Positions 34,601 to 44,700 of a stretch of DNA of 64,000 nucleotides are shown here, piece by piece. The translations under genes and the position numbers were made by a program. The DNA comes from JALJPB01 sp963933115. Its GTDB lineage: Bacteria; Pseudomonadota; Gammaproteobacteria; Enterobacterales; Alteromonadaceae. Each line of letters begins with the position of its first letter. Within the stretch, counting starts at the first letter, position 1. The DNA is taken from NCBI GenBank assembly GCA_963933115.1, contig CAWVSL010000011.1, positions 1 through 64,000 on the forward strand, read 5' to 3'. A model generated the notes under the pieces. The model was not told the DNA's origin, searched no databases, and worked only from the letters and a program-made list of their open reading frames with translations.

Positions 34601-35005
34601 ATGTCCAAAACTATGATTCACAAAAAGCCATACAGCCAAAATAGCTTTAACCTGTCAGATTATAAGCAACTTTATGATGATTTTATTTGGTAAGTCGATC
34701 CTAATGACAATCTTAATATTGCTAATCAAGCTGTAGATAAGGATTTAAATACGGTAATTGAAAATAAAGTCGCACTGCGTTAGTTAAGTAAAAATGATCA
34801 AAAAATAAATTTGAGTTATCAGGACTTAGCAAAGCAAACTACTGATTTATAGGTCTGCTAGAGCATCTTGGCTCGCATCAGGAGTTCTTGTCTTTAGCTT
34901 GGCCAGCTATTGTCTTCTTCTATATATGTTTGCGATAGGAACACTAAAGTTTGGTTATGTTTTTACACCATTACTTTAAGCTTTTGGTCCTTAACCTATC
35001 TTTTT
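34601..35005 (+). pseudogene. Remnant of an AMP-forming acyl-CoA synthetase
   Basis: From the ATG at 34601 the frame reads SQNSFNLSDYKQLYDDFIW, stop (34691), VDPNDNLNIANQAVDKDLNT..KVALR, stop (34781), LSKNDQKINLSYQDLAKQT, then another stop (34850). This is the N-terminus of an acetyl/acyl-CoA synthetase of the AMP-binding superfamily (normally about 600-650 residues). In a different frame, LYMFAIGTLKFGYVFTPLL, stop, AFGP, stop, PI (about 34914-34997) matches the next family segment (GxLKAGxVxxPLFSAFG). So the gene has at least five nonsense changes, a frameshift and loss of over 75% of its length. It is clearly dead. Confidence 0.72.
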
Positions 35006-35163
35006 GTGCATGGCGATAACTGAGACTAATATTTTAATTACCACATTCAACTTATATAACAAAAACATGCACACTGGTGTGATGAATTAACCTATTTTAA
35101 AGTGATTTTTTTATAGATAGACTTGAAGACATTAATCACGCTGATTTAAATCTTAAAATTTAG

Positions 35164-35370
35164 ATGATATATATTATGGAAGATATTATGCATTCAACAA
35201 AACAAGAAAAATATATTTTTTGGTTTGAGGAGTTAAGCCTTTTGAATCTAGATCAAGTAGGTGGTAAAAATGCGAGTTTAGGAGAGATGATCGCTAATAT
35301 GAATCAAGCCCAAGTCAATGTACCGATTGGTTTTGCGACAAGTGCACAATTATTTTCACCATTAGTCTGA
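35164..35370 (+). pseudogene. ppsA: N-terminal stub of phosphoenolpyruvate synthase
   Basis: The 68-codon frame contains IFWFEELSLLNLDQVGGKNA, SLGEMIANMNQAQVNVPIGF and ATSAQLF, which matches the start of PpsA (E. coli WYNQLGMNDVDRVGGKNASLGEM...VPNGFATTADAF). PpsA is about 790 residues; here it ends at TGA 35368, and after that only about 17 more codons (SNSLPELDKVG...) look related. The remainder is gone. An intact ppsA may exist elsewhere in the genome. It lies beside another dead metabolic gene, so the segment 34.6-35.4 kb appears to be a decay zone. Confidence 0.75.
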
Positions 35371-35491
35371 TCTAACTCACTTCCTGAATTAGATAAAGTG
35401 GGGATCAAAATAGTTATTAGCTAGAGTTAAAAAAAAGTTGTAATATTTTAACCCCTCAAGTATTTTTTGAGTAGATAATGTAGAAGTTTTT

Positions 35492-35947
35492 ATGAAATAC
35501 TTATTACTTGTTTCACTAATAACCGTATCGATAAGTCTTATTAGCTGTGATTCAGGACCTGACTCCCCTAGAGGTTTTCGTTTTCCTATTGGGGATATTG
35601 TGAAAGGTGAAGCTGTATTGCTTAAATATCAGTGCTTGGCTTGTCATAAAATAGAGGGGTTTGATCAAGATAAAAAGATTAATAATCCAGAGTTAAATGT
35701 AAGATTAGGTGGAATGACATCTAAAGTAACAACCTACGCTGAACTTGTGACAAGTGTTATTAATCCTTCGCATAAACTTGTTCAAGGCTATCCTATTGCA
35801 GCGGTTACTATTGAGGGGAAGTCTAAAATGACAAACTTTAATGATCTTATGACGGTAACTGAATTAGTAGACTTAGTTACCTTTTTAGAAACTCAATACG
35901 AGTTAGTTCCATACAGAAGTACTGGTTATCATTATTATCGTTATTAA
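35492..35947 (+). CDS. c-type cytochrome lipoprotein
   Basis: 151 residues. The N-terminus MKYLLLVSLITVSISLISCD has a lipobox (LISC), so the mature protein is probably anchored by lipid at Cys19. One heme-attachment motif CLACH (about residues 49-53) is present, and a Met in SKMTNF (about 111-116) is the likely sixth ligand. This gives a monoheme class I cytochrome c domain of about 100 residues. The C-terminal tail is Tyr-rich (STGYHYYRY). It has no obvious operon partner; the electron donor and acceptor are unknown. Confidence 0.78.
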   Translation: MKYLLLVSLITVSISLISCDSGPDSPRGFRFPIGDIVKGEAVLLKYQCLACHKIEGFDQDKKINNPELNVRLGGMTSKVTTYAELVTSVINPSHKLVQGYPIAAVTIEGKSKMTNFNDLMTVTELVDLVTFLETQYELVPYRSTGYHYYRY

Positions 35948-36018
35948 ATTTTATCAGTAATAAGTTGTTATTAATTATATCAACAAAGACAGGTAATATT
36001 TTAAGATTATTAATCAAA

Positions 36019-36046
36019 TAAAAAAAAGCCAGGTATAACCTGGCTT
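36019..36046 (-). terminator. Terminator of gapA (minus strand)
   Basis: The minus strand reads AAGCCAGGT-TAT-ACCTGGCTT followed by TTTTTTATTTG, a 9-bp stem with a U-run. It can also serve the cytochrome gene on the plus strand less efficiently. Confidence 0.85.
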
Positions 36047-36067
36047 AACTTGAAAAAATCAGCTCTG

Positions 36068-37096
36068 TTATGCTGATTTTGAAATGGCTTGATCATTTTC
36101 ATAAGCAACAATGTAAGAAACTAAATCTAATACCTTATTAGAATAGCCAATTTCATTGTCATACCAAGAAACCACTTTGACGAAGGTGTCTGTAAGAGCA
36201 ATACCAGCATTTGCATCAAATACTGAGGTACACGTTTCACCTACAAAGTCATTAGAAACAACTTGGTCTTCGGTATAACCTAAAATACCTTTTAACTCAC
36301 CTTCAGATGCAGTTTTCATTGCTAGGCAAATTTCACTGTAGCTAGCTGGATTATTTAAGTTAACTGTTAAATCAACTACAGATACATCAGGGGTAGGAAC
36401 ACGAAATGCCATACCGGTAAGTTTACCATTTAACTCAGGGATAACTTTTCCAACTGCTTTCGCGGCACCTGTAGATGATGGGATAATATTTTGTCCGGCG
36501 CCACGACCTCCACGCCAATCATTTCCTGAAGGACTGTCAACTGTCTTTTGTGTTGCTGTAGTTGCATGCACAGTTGTCATTAAACCGTCTTTAATACCCC
36601 AGTTATCATTTAACACTTTAGCAATAGGTGCAAGACAGTTTGTGGTACAAGAGGCATTAGAAACAATCTCTTGGCCCGAATATTTATTTTGATTAACACC
36701 ACAAACAAACATAGGGGTATCATCTTTTGAAGGCGCTGTTAATACTACTTTTTTGGCACCAGCAGTAATATGTTTGCGTGCAGTTTCATCAGTTAAAAAT
36801 AAACCTGTCGACTCAACAACAACATCTGTATTGATAGCATCCCATTTCAATTGTTCAGGATTACGCTCAGCGGATACACGTATAGTTTTACCATTAACAA
36901 CTAGTTGCCCATCAACTACAGCAACAGTGCCATTGAAACGGCCATGAGTTGAGTCATATTTTAATAAATATGCCATATATTCGACATCAATCAAATCGTT
37001 AATACCAACAATTTCAATGTCATTTCGCTCCATTGCTGCTCTAAATACAAAACGGCCAATGCGACCAAAACCATTGATACCTACTTTAATTGTCAT
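36068..37096 (-). CDS. gapA: Glyceraldehyde-3-phosphate dehydrogenase, NAD type
   Basis: 342-residue phosphorylating GAPDH. The Rossmann motif is GINGFGRIGR (7-16), Asp34 in GINDL marks NAD preference, the catalytic Cys150 is in ASCTTNC, and the family pattern TTVHATTATQKTVDSPSG (His about 177) and WYDNEIGYS are intact. It serves glycolysis, ED lower half and gluconeogenesis. A near-perfect HexR box lies 24 bases upstream of the ATG, where HexR would bind at or after the promoter. It is divergent from gnd. Confidence 0.96.
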   Translation of the reverse strand: MTIKVGINGFGRIGRFVFRAAMERNDIEIVGINDLIDVEYMAYLLKYDSTHGRFNGTVAVVDGQLVVNGKTIRVSAERNPEQLKWDAINTDVVVESTGLFLTDETARKHITAGAKKVVLTAPSKDDTPMFVCGVNQNKYSGQEIVSNASCTTNCLAPIAKVLNDNWGIKDGLMTTVHATTATQKTVDSPSGNDWRGGRGAGQNIIPSSTGAAKAVGKVIPELNGKLTGMAFRVPTPDVSVVDLTVNLNNPASYSEICLAMKTASEGELKGILGYTEDQVVSNDFVGETCTSVFDANAGIALTDTFVKVVSWYDNEIGYSNKVLDLVSYIVAYENDQAISKSA

Positions 37097-37119
37097 GTTT
37101 AACCCCTAAAAATATTTTA

Positions 37120-37134
37120 TGTAGTAAAATTACA
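37120..37134. promoter_or_regulatory. HexR operator upstream of gapA
   Basis: TGTAGTAAAATTACA matches the HexR consensus TGTAATNNNATTACA at 11 of 12 fixed positions and is palindromic apart from one base. It lies between divergent gapA and gnd, 24 bases ahead of the gapA ATG. GapA is a known HexR target in Shewanella-type regulons. Confidence 0.75.
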
Positions 37135-37363
37135 CCATTTACAGAAAAACTCAAGGTAAATATCGTGTTTTTACATTATTTGTGGGGTTTTTTGATGTTT
37201 TATTACGTAAGATTATTTGAATATATGTAATTATTTTGTAAAGTACAGTTATTGCATGATTTGGATCTTTTTAAGTGGTAGAATGCCGAAAATTTGTCAG
37301 AAAACTTTATATTACTCATAATAATATGTTTTGAGTTTTCATTTTAAAACCCGGAATTAAACT

Positions 37364-38917
37364 ATGACACAAGAAAATATTTTATGTGATATCGGCTTTA
37401 TCGGACTTGGTGTCATGGGAAAGAACCTTGTTCTTAATTTGGCTGATAACGGATATAACATTGCCGTATTTGATCTTAGTAGTGAAAAAATTGATGAAGT
37501 AATTGAACAAGACATCGCTGAACTTTCGGCTAATGCTCAAAGTAAAACTAAACAGCGTGTTTTTGGTTGTTCTTCATATACTCAGTTACTATCCCGTTTA
37601 AAATCGCCACATTTAATAGTTTTGTCAGTTCCAGCAGGTTCTCCAGTAGACCAAGTTTGTGAAAATTTAATTGGTGCCGGTATTCAACCTGATGATATTG
37701 TTATTGATACAGGTAATAGCCTTTGGGTAGATACTGTTCAACGAGAAACAAAATATAAAGCTAATTTCATTTTGTTTTCATCTGCCGTTTCAGGTGGGGA
37801 AGTCGGTGCTCGATTTGGCCCTGCATTAATGCCTAGTGGTTCTCCATATGCCTGGAGTCGAATTAAACCTATTTGGGAGGCTATAGCAGCAAAGGTTGAT
37901 GTCGAAACTGGGAAACCTTTAGAAAGAACTAAACCAGGTCAAGTGATTACTCAAGGTGAGCCTTGTACTGCTTACATTGGACCCGCTGGAGCCGGTCACT
38001 ATGTGAAAATGGTTCACAACGGAATTGAGTATGCTGATATGCAAATTATTTGCGAGGCTTACCATGTCCTTCGAGAAGGTTTGTTACTATCACCAGATGA
38101 AATAGCGGATATCTTTCAAAAATGGAATCTAGGGCCGTTAGATAGTTACTTAATGGAAATTTCTGTTGATGTATTACGTCACAAAACAGAAGATGGCTTG
38201 CCACTTGTTGATCTAATCCTAGACAAGGCTGGACAGAAGGGTACTGGCCTATGGACAGCAATGAGCAGTTTAGAGGTTGGCTGTCCTGCACCAACAATTT
38301 CTCAAGCCGTGTATGCTCGTTCAATTTCGTCTTTTAAAGACTTGCGTGTTGAAGCTTCTAATATCTTGGCTGGACCTGAACGACAAAATTTTAGTCTACA
38401 AGAGAAAGAAGATTTTATTGAGCAATTACATGATGCAATGTATTGTGCAAAAATCTGTACTTATGCCCAAGGTTTCCAGTTAATGAAATTAGCAGGAAAA
38501 GAACACGGCTGGTCTTTAGATTTTGCCAGCATAGCCAAAATTTGGCGAGCAGGGTGTATTATTAGAGCCGCATTTTTACAATCAATTACTGATGCGTTTA
38601 AGCGTAATGAAGATTTAGATAACTTATTGTTAGATGAATATTTTGCGCAAGTTATCAGTGAAACTCAACTTAACTGGCGTAAAGCGGTCGCGCAAACTGC
38701 ATTATTGGGTATTCCTGCAGGTGCTTTATCGTCTTCACTTGCCTATTATGACTCAATGAGAAGTGAAGTATTACCAGCGAACTTATTACAGGGCCAGAGA
38801 GATTATTTTGGAGCACATACTTTTGAGCGACTTGATAAAGCGGCGGGTAAAAAATACCATGTAGAGTGGTCAACACCAGAAAAAAATATGATTGCTATCA
38901 TGCCTATTAAAAAATAA
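37364..38917 (+). CDS. gnd: 6-phosphogluconate dehydrogenase (decarboxylating), long form
   Basis: 517 residues versus 468 for E. coli Gnd. It makes ribulose 5-phosphate, CO2 and NADPH. Motifs are GFIGLGVMGKNLVLNLADNG (11-30), SSAVSGGEVGARFGPALMPSG (about 139-159), GPAGAGHYVKMVHNGIEYADMQ (about 207-228, catalytic Lys and Asn) and KGTGLWTAMSSLEVG. The extra length is partly an insertion before the catalytic helix (about residues 172-203: AAKVDVETGKPLERTKPGQV and on). The same enlarged type is typical of Alteromonadales relatives. It precedes msrB by 24 bases. Confidence 0.93.
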   Translation: MTQENILCDIGFIGLGVMGKNLVLNLADNGYNIAVFDLSSEKIDEVIEQDIAELSANAQSKTKQRVFGCSSYTQLLSRLKSPHLIVLSVPAGSPVDQVCENLIGAGIQPDDIVIDTGNSLWVDTVQRETKYKANFILFSSAVSGGEVGARFGPALMPSGSPYAWSRIKPIWEAIAAKVDVETGKPLERTKPGQVITQGEPCTAYIGPAGAGHYVKMVHNGIEYADMQIICEAYHVLREGLLLSPDEIADIFQKWNLGPLDSYLMEISVDVLRHKTEDGLPLVDLILDKAGQKGTGLWTAMSSLEVGCPAPTISQAVYARSISSFKDLRVEASNILAGPERQNFSLQEKEDFIEQLHDAMYCAKICTYAQGFQLMKLAGKEHGWSLDFASIAKIWRAGCIIRAAFLQSITDAFKRNEDLDNLLLDEYFAQVISETQLNWRKAVAQTALLGIPAGALSSSLAYYDSMRSEVLPANLLQGQRDYFGAHTFERLDKAAGKKYHVEWSTPEKNMIAIMPIKK

Positions 38918-38941
38918 TTCAGCATAAATAGGATTAAAATA

Positions 38942-39313
38942 ATGAATGATGATCACTACAAAGATAAACTCAGCGATGAAGCTTTTAAGGTATGCCGCTT
39001 AGCGGCTACAGAAAGACCATTTACTGGTATTTATAATGATCACTGGCAAAAGGGTGTTTATCACTGCGTTTGCTGTGATCAGCCCTTATTTTTATCTGAT
39101 GATAAATTTGATGCAGGTTGCGGTTGGCCTAGTTTTAGTAGTTCAATCGACAAAAAAGTTAGTTATTTAGAAGATAATTCTCTTTTTGCTACTCGAACCG
39201 AAATACAATGTGCTCATTGCCAATCTCATTTAGGTCATGTTTTTGATGATGGACCAAAGCCAACAGGTAAACGCTATTGTGTTAACTCACTTAGCTTAAT
39301 GTTTGTTAAGTAA
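38942..39313 (+). CDS. msrB: Peptide-methionine (R)-S-oxide reductase
   Basis: 123-residue MsrB that repairs methionine-R-sulfoxide. Two zinc CxxC pairs (CVCC about 40-43; CAHC about 89-92), GCGWPSF (about 59-65) and the catalytic Cys in RYCVNSLSL (about 113-121) are all present. The length is slightly below E. coli MsrB (137). It probably shares the gnd transcript, 24 bases downstream. A pairing TAACCACTAA/TTTAGTGGTTA (39327-39361) after the stop may end the transcript. Confidence 0.94.
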   Translation: MNDDHYKDKLSDEAFKVCRLAATERPFTGIYNDHWQKGVYHCVCCDQPLFLSDDKFDAGCGWPSFSSSIDKKVSYLEDNSLFATRTEIQCAHCQSHLGHVFDDGPKPTGKRYCVNSLSLMFVK

Positions 39314-39949
39314 CCTTACTTTATTTTAACCACTAATGTTTACCCTATATTTAGTGGTTATTAAGCACTTTGTTACTAATGTTTATTTTTAATTGTCTAA
39401 GTTTTTAAGTACCAATTATAGATAAGCTTACCTGGTTTATTTACTTTATTCGGTAACATTGTCTAAGCTAAAAATAAATTATTAATAAACGTTATTTTAA
39501 CCTCCTATTAGATACTGTAAATCTCTCAATTGATTTTTGATAAAATAGCTTACTCATTCAAATAAAAGTTTTTGTTTCTCTACAAAAATTTCCAGAGGTA
39601 CAATAATAGATTGGTACTTTAAAGCTCTTCGTTTTGTTATTAGCTCATTTTCTGTGATTTTAAGTCATTTGATTCTTTGGCTTACTGAGATGTTCTATTT
39701 AATCCTTGCGTATACCATTAAATCTAAAATCAATTGGTTATACGAATACCATTCTCCAACGATTAGTATTTAATATATTGTTCAAAATACAATTAAATAC
39801 AAAGTGTAACCTGTGGCGAAACATTTCATCATGTATTACAATACGTGGCGCATCTAAGTATTCACAATCATCAGATGTTAATTAACAGAGTTAATAATTT
39901 CTTTGTTATTTTATTATCGTTCAATTGACTGAAATAAAAGGTTTATGAA
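39314..39949 (+). other. msrB-gapB intergenic region
   Basis: 636 bases with no supported gene. It begins with a hairpin (39327-39361). Near 39708-39745 there is an inverted pair GTATACC/GGTTATAC around a 20-base AT-rich core, followed by GAATACCATTC. This resembles small interspersed palindromic repeats of marine gammaproteobacteria, but I found no second copy in the window. The rest would carry the gapB promoter. Confidence 0.45.
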
Positions 39950-41398
39950 ATGACTCTTCACACAGAAGAACTATATCAAAATAGTTGGCTAGAACGCCAA
40001 ACGTTTGCTGAAAACATGTTACCTATTATAGGGCAATTATTTAGAAACAATGGCGTTGAAGTTTCTATTTATGGTCGTCCGTTAGTTAACGTCTCTGCAA
40101 TTGATATTATTAAAGCACACAAGTCCGTCGCTTTACATGAAGAAAACAAATTACGCTTACGTGAAAGTTTTCCTTTTGTGGAGGCTTTAAGTAAAATGAA
40201 TTTAGCACCTGCACGTATCGATGTTGGTAAATTATCCTACCGCTATTTGTTTTTAGGTGAAGCTAATGGCTTGTCTATAGAACAATTTCTTGAAAAAGAA
40301 TTAACAGATATTTCTAAACAAAACAAACAACAAGAATCAAAGGATGTTGTTCTTTATGGTTTTGGTCGTATTGGGCGTTTATTAGCTCGTTTGCTTATTG
40401 AACGCGCAGGTCCAAGCACACAATTAAAACTCAGAGCCATTGTCCTTAGACCCGGAAATGAAGATGATCTAGAAAAGCGTGCCAGTTTATTAAGACGTGA
40501 TTCAGTCCATGGCGCTTTTAACGGCAGTATTACTATTGATAAAGAAAATAATGTTATTAAAGCTAATGGGGCATTTATTCAGGTTATTTATGCCAAGTCT
40601 CCTTCAGAAGTTGATTACACAGCATATGGTATTAATGACGCATTGCTTGTTGATAATACCGGCATTTGGACTGATGAAGACGGTTTAAGCCAGCATTTAA
40701 AGTCAAAAGGTATCGCTAAAGTATTACTTACGGCACCTGCCAAAGGTGATATTAAAAATATTGTTTATGGTGTTAACCAGCACATGATTCTAGCTGAAGA
40801 TAAAATTGTTTCAGCTGCGAGTTGTACAACTAATGCAATAACACCGGTACTTAAAGCATTAAATGATCAATATGGTATTAAAAATGGCCATGTTGAAACT
40901 ATTCACTCTTATACTAATGATCAAAATTTAATTGATAATTACCATCCTGCACCACGACGTGGCAGAAGTGCACCATTAAATATGGTGATTAGCACCACTG
41001 GTGCCGCTAAAGCGGTATCAAAAGCCTTACCTGAATTAGAAGGTTTGTTGACGGGTAATGCGATTCGTGTTCCTACACCCAATGTATCAATGGCCATTTT
41101 AAACCTTAACCTTAAGGAAGAAACGACCAAAGATAACTTGAATGATTACTTACGTAGTATTGCCTTGAAGTCTGACTTACAAAATCAAATCGATTATACA
41201 GCTTCAACTGAAATAGTATCTACTGATTTAGTTGGCTCCCGCTACGCTGGTGTAGTTGACTCCCAAGCGACAATTGTTGATGGCGACAGAACAGTATTAT
41301 ATGTTTGGTACGATAACGAGTTTGGTTATAGCTGTCAGGTTATTCGTGTGATGCACGAGATGTCAGGTATTTTAGTCCCTACGTTACCTGGTAACTAA
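39950..41398 (+). CDS. gapB: Glyceraldehyde-3-phosphate dehydrogenase, long GapB type
   Basis: 482 residues. A 130-residue N-terminal extension (starts TLHTEELYQNSWLERQTFAE) precedes a GAPDH core with VLYGFGRIGRLLARLL (about 134-149), the catalytic Cys292 in SAASCTTNAITP and WYDNEFGYS near the C-terminus. The residue matching GapA Asp34 is not acidic; the stretch is AIVLRPG, and an Arg there suggests NADP use. Paralogues of this type occur in Shewanella and vibrios and are thought to work in gluconeogenesis; that role is inferred. It is monocistronic, with a terminator 19 bases after the stop. Confidence 0.9.
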   Translation: MTLHTEELYQNSWLERQTFAENMLPIIGQLFRNNGVEVSIYGRPLVNVSAIDIIKAHKSVALHEENKLRLRESFPFVEALSKMNLAPARIDVGKLSYRYLFLGEANGLSIEQFLEKELTDISKQNKQQESKDVVLYGFGRIGRLLARLLIERAGPSTQLKLRAIVLRPGNEDDLEKRASLLRRDSVHGAFNGSITIDKENNVIKANGAFIQVIYAKSPSEVDYTAYGINDALLVDNTGIWTDEDGLSQHLKSKGIAKVLLTAPAKGDIKNIVYGVNQHMILAEDKIVSAASCTTNAITPVLKALNDQYGIKNGHVETIHSYTNDQNLIDNYHPAPRRGRSAPLNMVISTTGAAKAVSKALPELEGLLTGNAIRVPTPNVSMAILNLNLKEETTKDNLNDYLRSIALKSDLQNQIDYTASTEIVSTDLVGSRYAGVVDSQATIVDGDRTVLYVWYDNEFGYSCQVIRVMHEMSGILVPTLPGN

Positions 41399-41416
41399 TA
41401 AATAATGATTTAATAC

Positions 41417-41442
41417 AAAGACGCTTTTTGGCGTCTTTTTTT
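41417..41442 (+). terminator. Terminator after gapB
   Basis: AAAGACGC-TTTTTG-GCGTCTTT hairpin followed by four to five T. Confidence 0.9.
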
Positions 41443-41702
41443 ATTTATAATGATCATTATGGGGTTATTTATTTGATTATATAATCTCGTTAATGATATG
41501 AAAAAGTTCGTTTATCAACATAAAAATTTTATTAAAAACACCTCTATAATATCCACTAATACCGCAACAATTTCATTTGATTTTATTAAAAATACAGAGA
41601 GGTAATTATTTCGTGACCTCTTATTAAAATATAATATAACTAGTGTTCGACTTCGCTATGTGATTAAATTTAATTACTATTATTTCCTAATAAGGTCTTG
41701 TT
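41443..41702 (+). other. gapB-recC gap
   Basis: 260 AT-rich bases. The only structure I see is AGAGGT/ACCTCT (about 41599-41623). No LexA box is apparent ahead of the rec genes. Confidence 0.45.
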
Positions 41703-44700
41703 TTGATCTATCTTTATCCTGCTAATAAAATGGAAAATTTATTAGTGTTGTTAGACAAAATTCAACAGGTTTCACCGTTACCTGTATTCTCTCAAGAAAC
41801 GATAGTAGTGCAAAATGCAGGTATGCAGCATTGGCTGAACTTATCCTTAGCAAATCAGCGCGGTATTAGCATGAATGTCTGTTACCCGTTACCGGCCCAG
41901 TTCTTATGGAAACTTATACGCAGCATGGCTAGCGATGAAAAAGTTCCAGATCAATCACCTTATTCTAGAGAAGTGTTAACTTGGCGTATATATACCCTTT
42001 TAACTAGTGATGTCGTTTGTAGTGATGTCGACTTTACTCCCGCGACATCCTATTGGCGGGGTATTAATGACACTTCTGATGCTTTAACAACCAATAATAA
42101 CAATTTAAACGGTAACAATGAAAAAGCATTATTAAAATGTTATCAATTGGCTGGGCAGCTAGCTGATCTGTATGAGCAATATCTGATTTTTAGACCAGAA
42201 TGGATTAATAGTTGGCATGAGGGAACAACTACTATTGATTCATTAATGAAAAATAGCCAATATCCACAAGATTTATCTGAGTTATCTGACCTAAAAAAAT
42301 TGACACAATGGCAAGCTAAACTATGGCAGTTGTTGACCAAAGACCAACCTTATAATCCAGTCTCATTATTACAAGATGCGATAGTCAATATTGCCGATAA
42401 AAAAAACTCACTACCAAAAAGGATTTCATTTTTTGGTATTAATGCTATGGCGCCAATGTGGTTAGAGTTTATACACGCATTAAGTGAACATATTGATATT
42501 CATTTTTTCCATCTTAATCCTTGTTTCGCCTATTGGGGCGACATTATTACAGAAAAACAAGCCGCTAAAGCGATTAAAAATTGGGTCGGTGTTATTGATG
42601 AATGTACTTTAGAGTATATTGATGAAACTAATGCTGCTGTTGGTAATCCATTATTAGCTAACTTAGGACAACAGGGTCGCGAATTTATGGCACTACTGCA
42701 AAATTACAGTAGTGTTAATATAGACTTATTTGAGCAGATTGAATCAGACAATCAAAGTCAGGTAACTAGTGTACTTGCTCATCTGCAACAAGATATTCTT
42801 AGCTTAACCGATAGAAGACTTACCCCGATTGATCTAAAAGATGACTCAATAACCATTACCAGCTGTCATAGTGCTCTTAGAGAGGTGCAAGGTTTGCATG
42901 ATTGGTTATTACATCAATTTAATCAGGACACATCACTAACACCAAAAGATGTGTTAGTGATGTGTCCACAGATCGAAAATTATGCCCCTTTTGTTAATGC
43001 TGTATTCACTAGAGGTTGGCAAGCTCTAGATGATGAAATTCCACCATTACCATGCTCAATCGCTGATAGAAGTGCAAAAGATGCAGAGCCTATTATTGCA
43101 GCCTTTAGTGATATCCTAAATTTACCCGATAGTCGATTTGCCGTTTCTCAGCTTATTGCTTTAGTGCGTTTACCTGCCATGCAGCTGAAGTTTGATATCA
43201 CCCTTGATGAACTTTCAAAAATAACCCTTTGGTTAGAACAAGCCACTATCCATTGGGGTTTAAATAAAGAGCATAAAGAACATATACTACAATCTAGCCA
43301 ATCAAATAATAGTTTCACCTGGCAGCAGGGGCTCTCAAGATTATTACGAGGCTTTGCCTTTGGTGACAATTTTGGCCAAGGTGAGGTTATTTATCAACAT
43401 CAGCTGTTAATTTCCTCAATTGAAGGGGATGAGGCTATATTGCTAGGTAAGTTATTGTTGATCATTGAACAACTTCAACTTTCAGCACATAGTCTTACAA
43501 AATCGCGAACGGCAGTTAATTGGCAACGTTATTTATTGTCCATAGTTGATAAGCTATTTGATATCGAAAGTGAACAAAGTTTTAGTCTTATTGATCAGGC
43601 TATTGCCTCATTGGTGGAGTATTGTGCCCAGGCTCATTTTGATAAAGAGATATCGTTATTAATCGTTCGAGAATTTTTAAATAATCACTTTAGCCTGCCA
43701 GATCCAGGACGACAGTTTATGGTGGGACAAGTGACCTTTTGTTCCATGTTACCCATGCGAAGTATTCCATTTAAAATCATTGCTGTTTTGGGCCTTAATG
43801 ACGGCAAATTCCCTCGACAACGTCAACCTCTTGGTTTTGATTTAATGGAATCTACACCATCACAGCTAGGTGATAGGTCTAGGAGAGGGGATGATCGTTA
43901 TTTATTCCTTGAAGCACTTATTTCTGCTCGCCAGTCTTTATATCTTAGTTATCAGGGGCGAAATATTAAAACCAATAAGCCCAAAGAAGCCTCCTTAGTG
44001 TTAAAAGAACTGATGGACTATTTAACTCTTGGTTTTTCTTGGCAATTTAATACGACACAATCAATTGAGAGTCAGGATGTGAACCAACTTCGCCAGCTAC
44101 CCATGCAGGCTTTTAGTGATAAAAATTACCAAGGTAAATATAACTGTTTCGATGATAAATGGCTCAAACTAAAATATCCACTTACCAATCTAGAACGCAC
44201 TACAGAGTATGACAATGAACAGGGTAGTTCATCATCAGAGCTATTTATTAACCATGGTTCTAGTGATAATTCAATTGAAACGTTAAATGTCGATCAACTA
44301 ATTTCTTTTTATCAACACCCTGCAAAGATGTTTGCTCAACAGCAACTTAATCTCTATTTAGACCAAAAAACAGTCAGTCTAGATGACGCAGAACCATTTG
44401 CTATCAATCATTTAGAGAGTTATTTGTTACGTCAGTCACTTTTAAAAGAGTGCCTTGTCCATGATTCTAATGAGGATAAAACCAAGTTAAAACTTAATCA
44501 GGTACTTAATAGCGCACTACTTGGCGGTAAATTTCCAGATTTACCAACCACCGCTAAAGTTTTTGAAAGTTGGCTTAATGATAGTATTGAATTTAGCCAA
44601 GCAATCATTAAGCAAAATGCAGATAATCCCCAGATAATCGATATGCAGATAACGATTAAGATAACCGATCTTCAAAATAATATTAAAACCATTCAATTGA

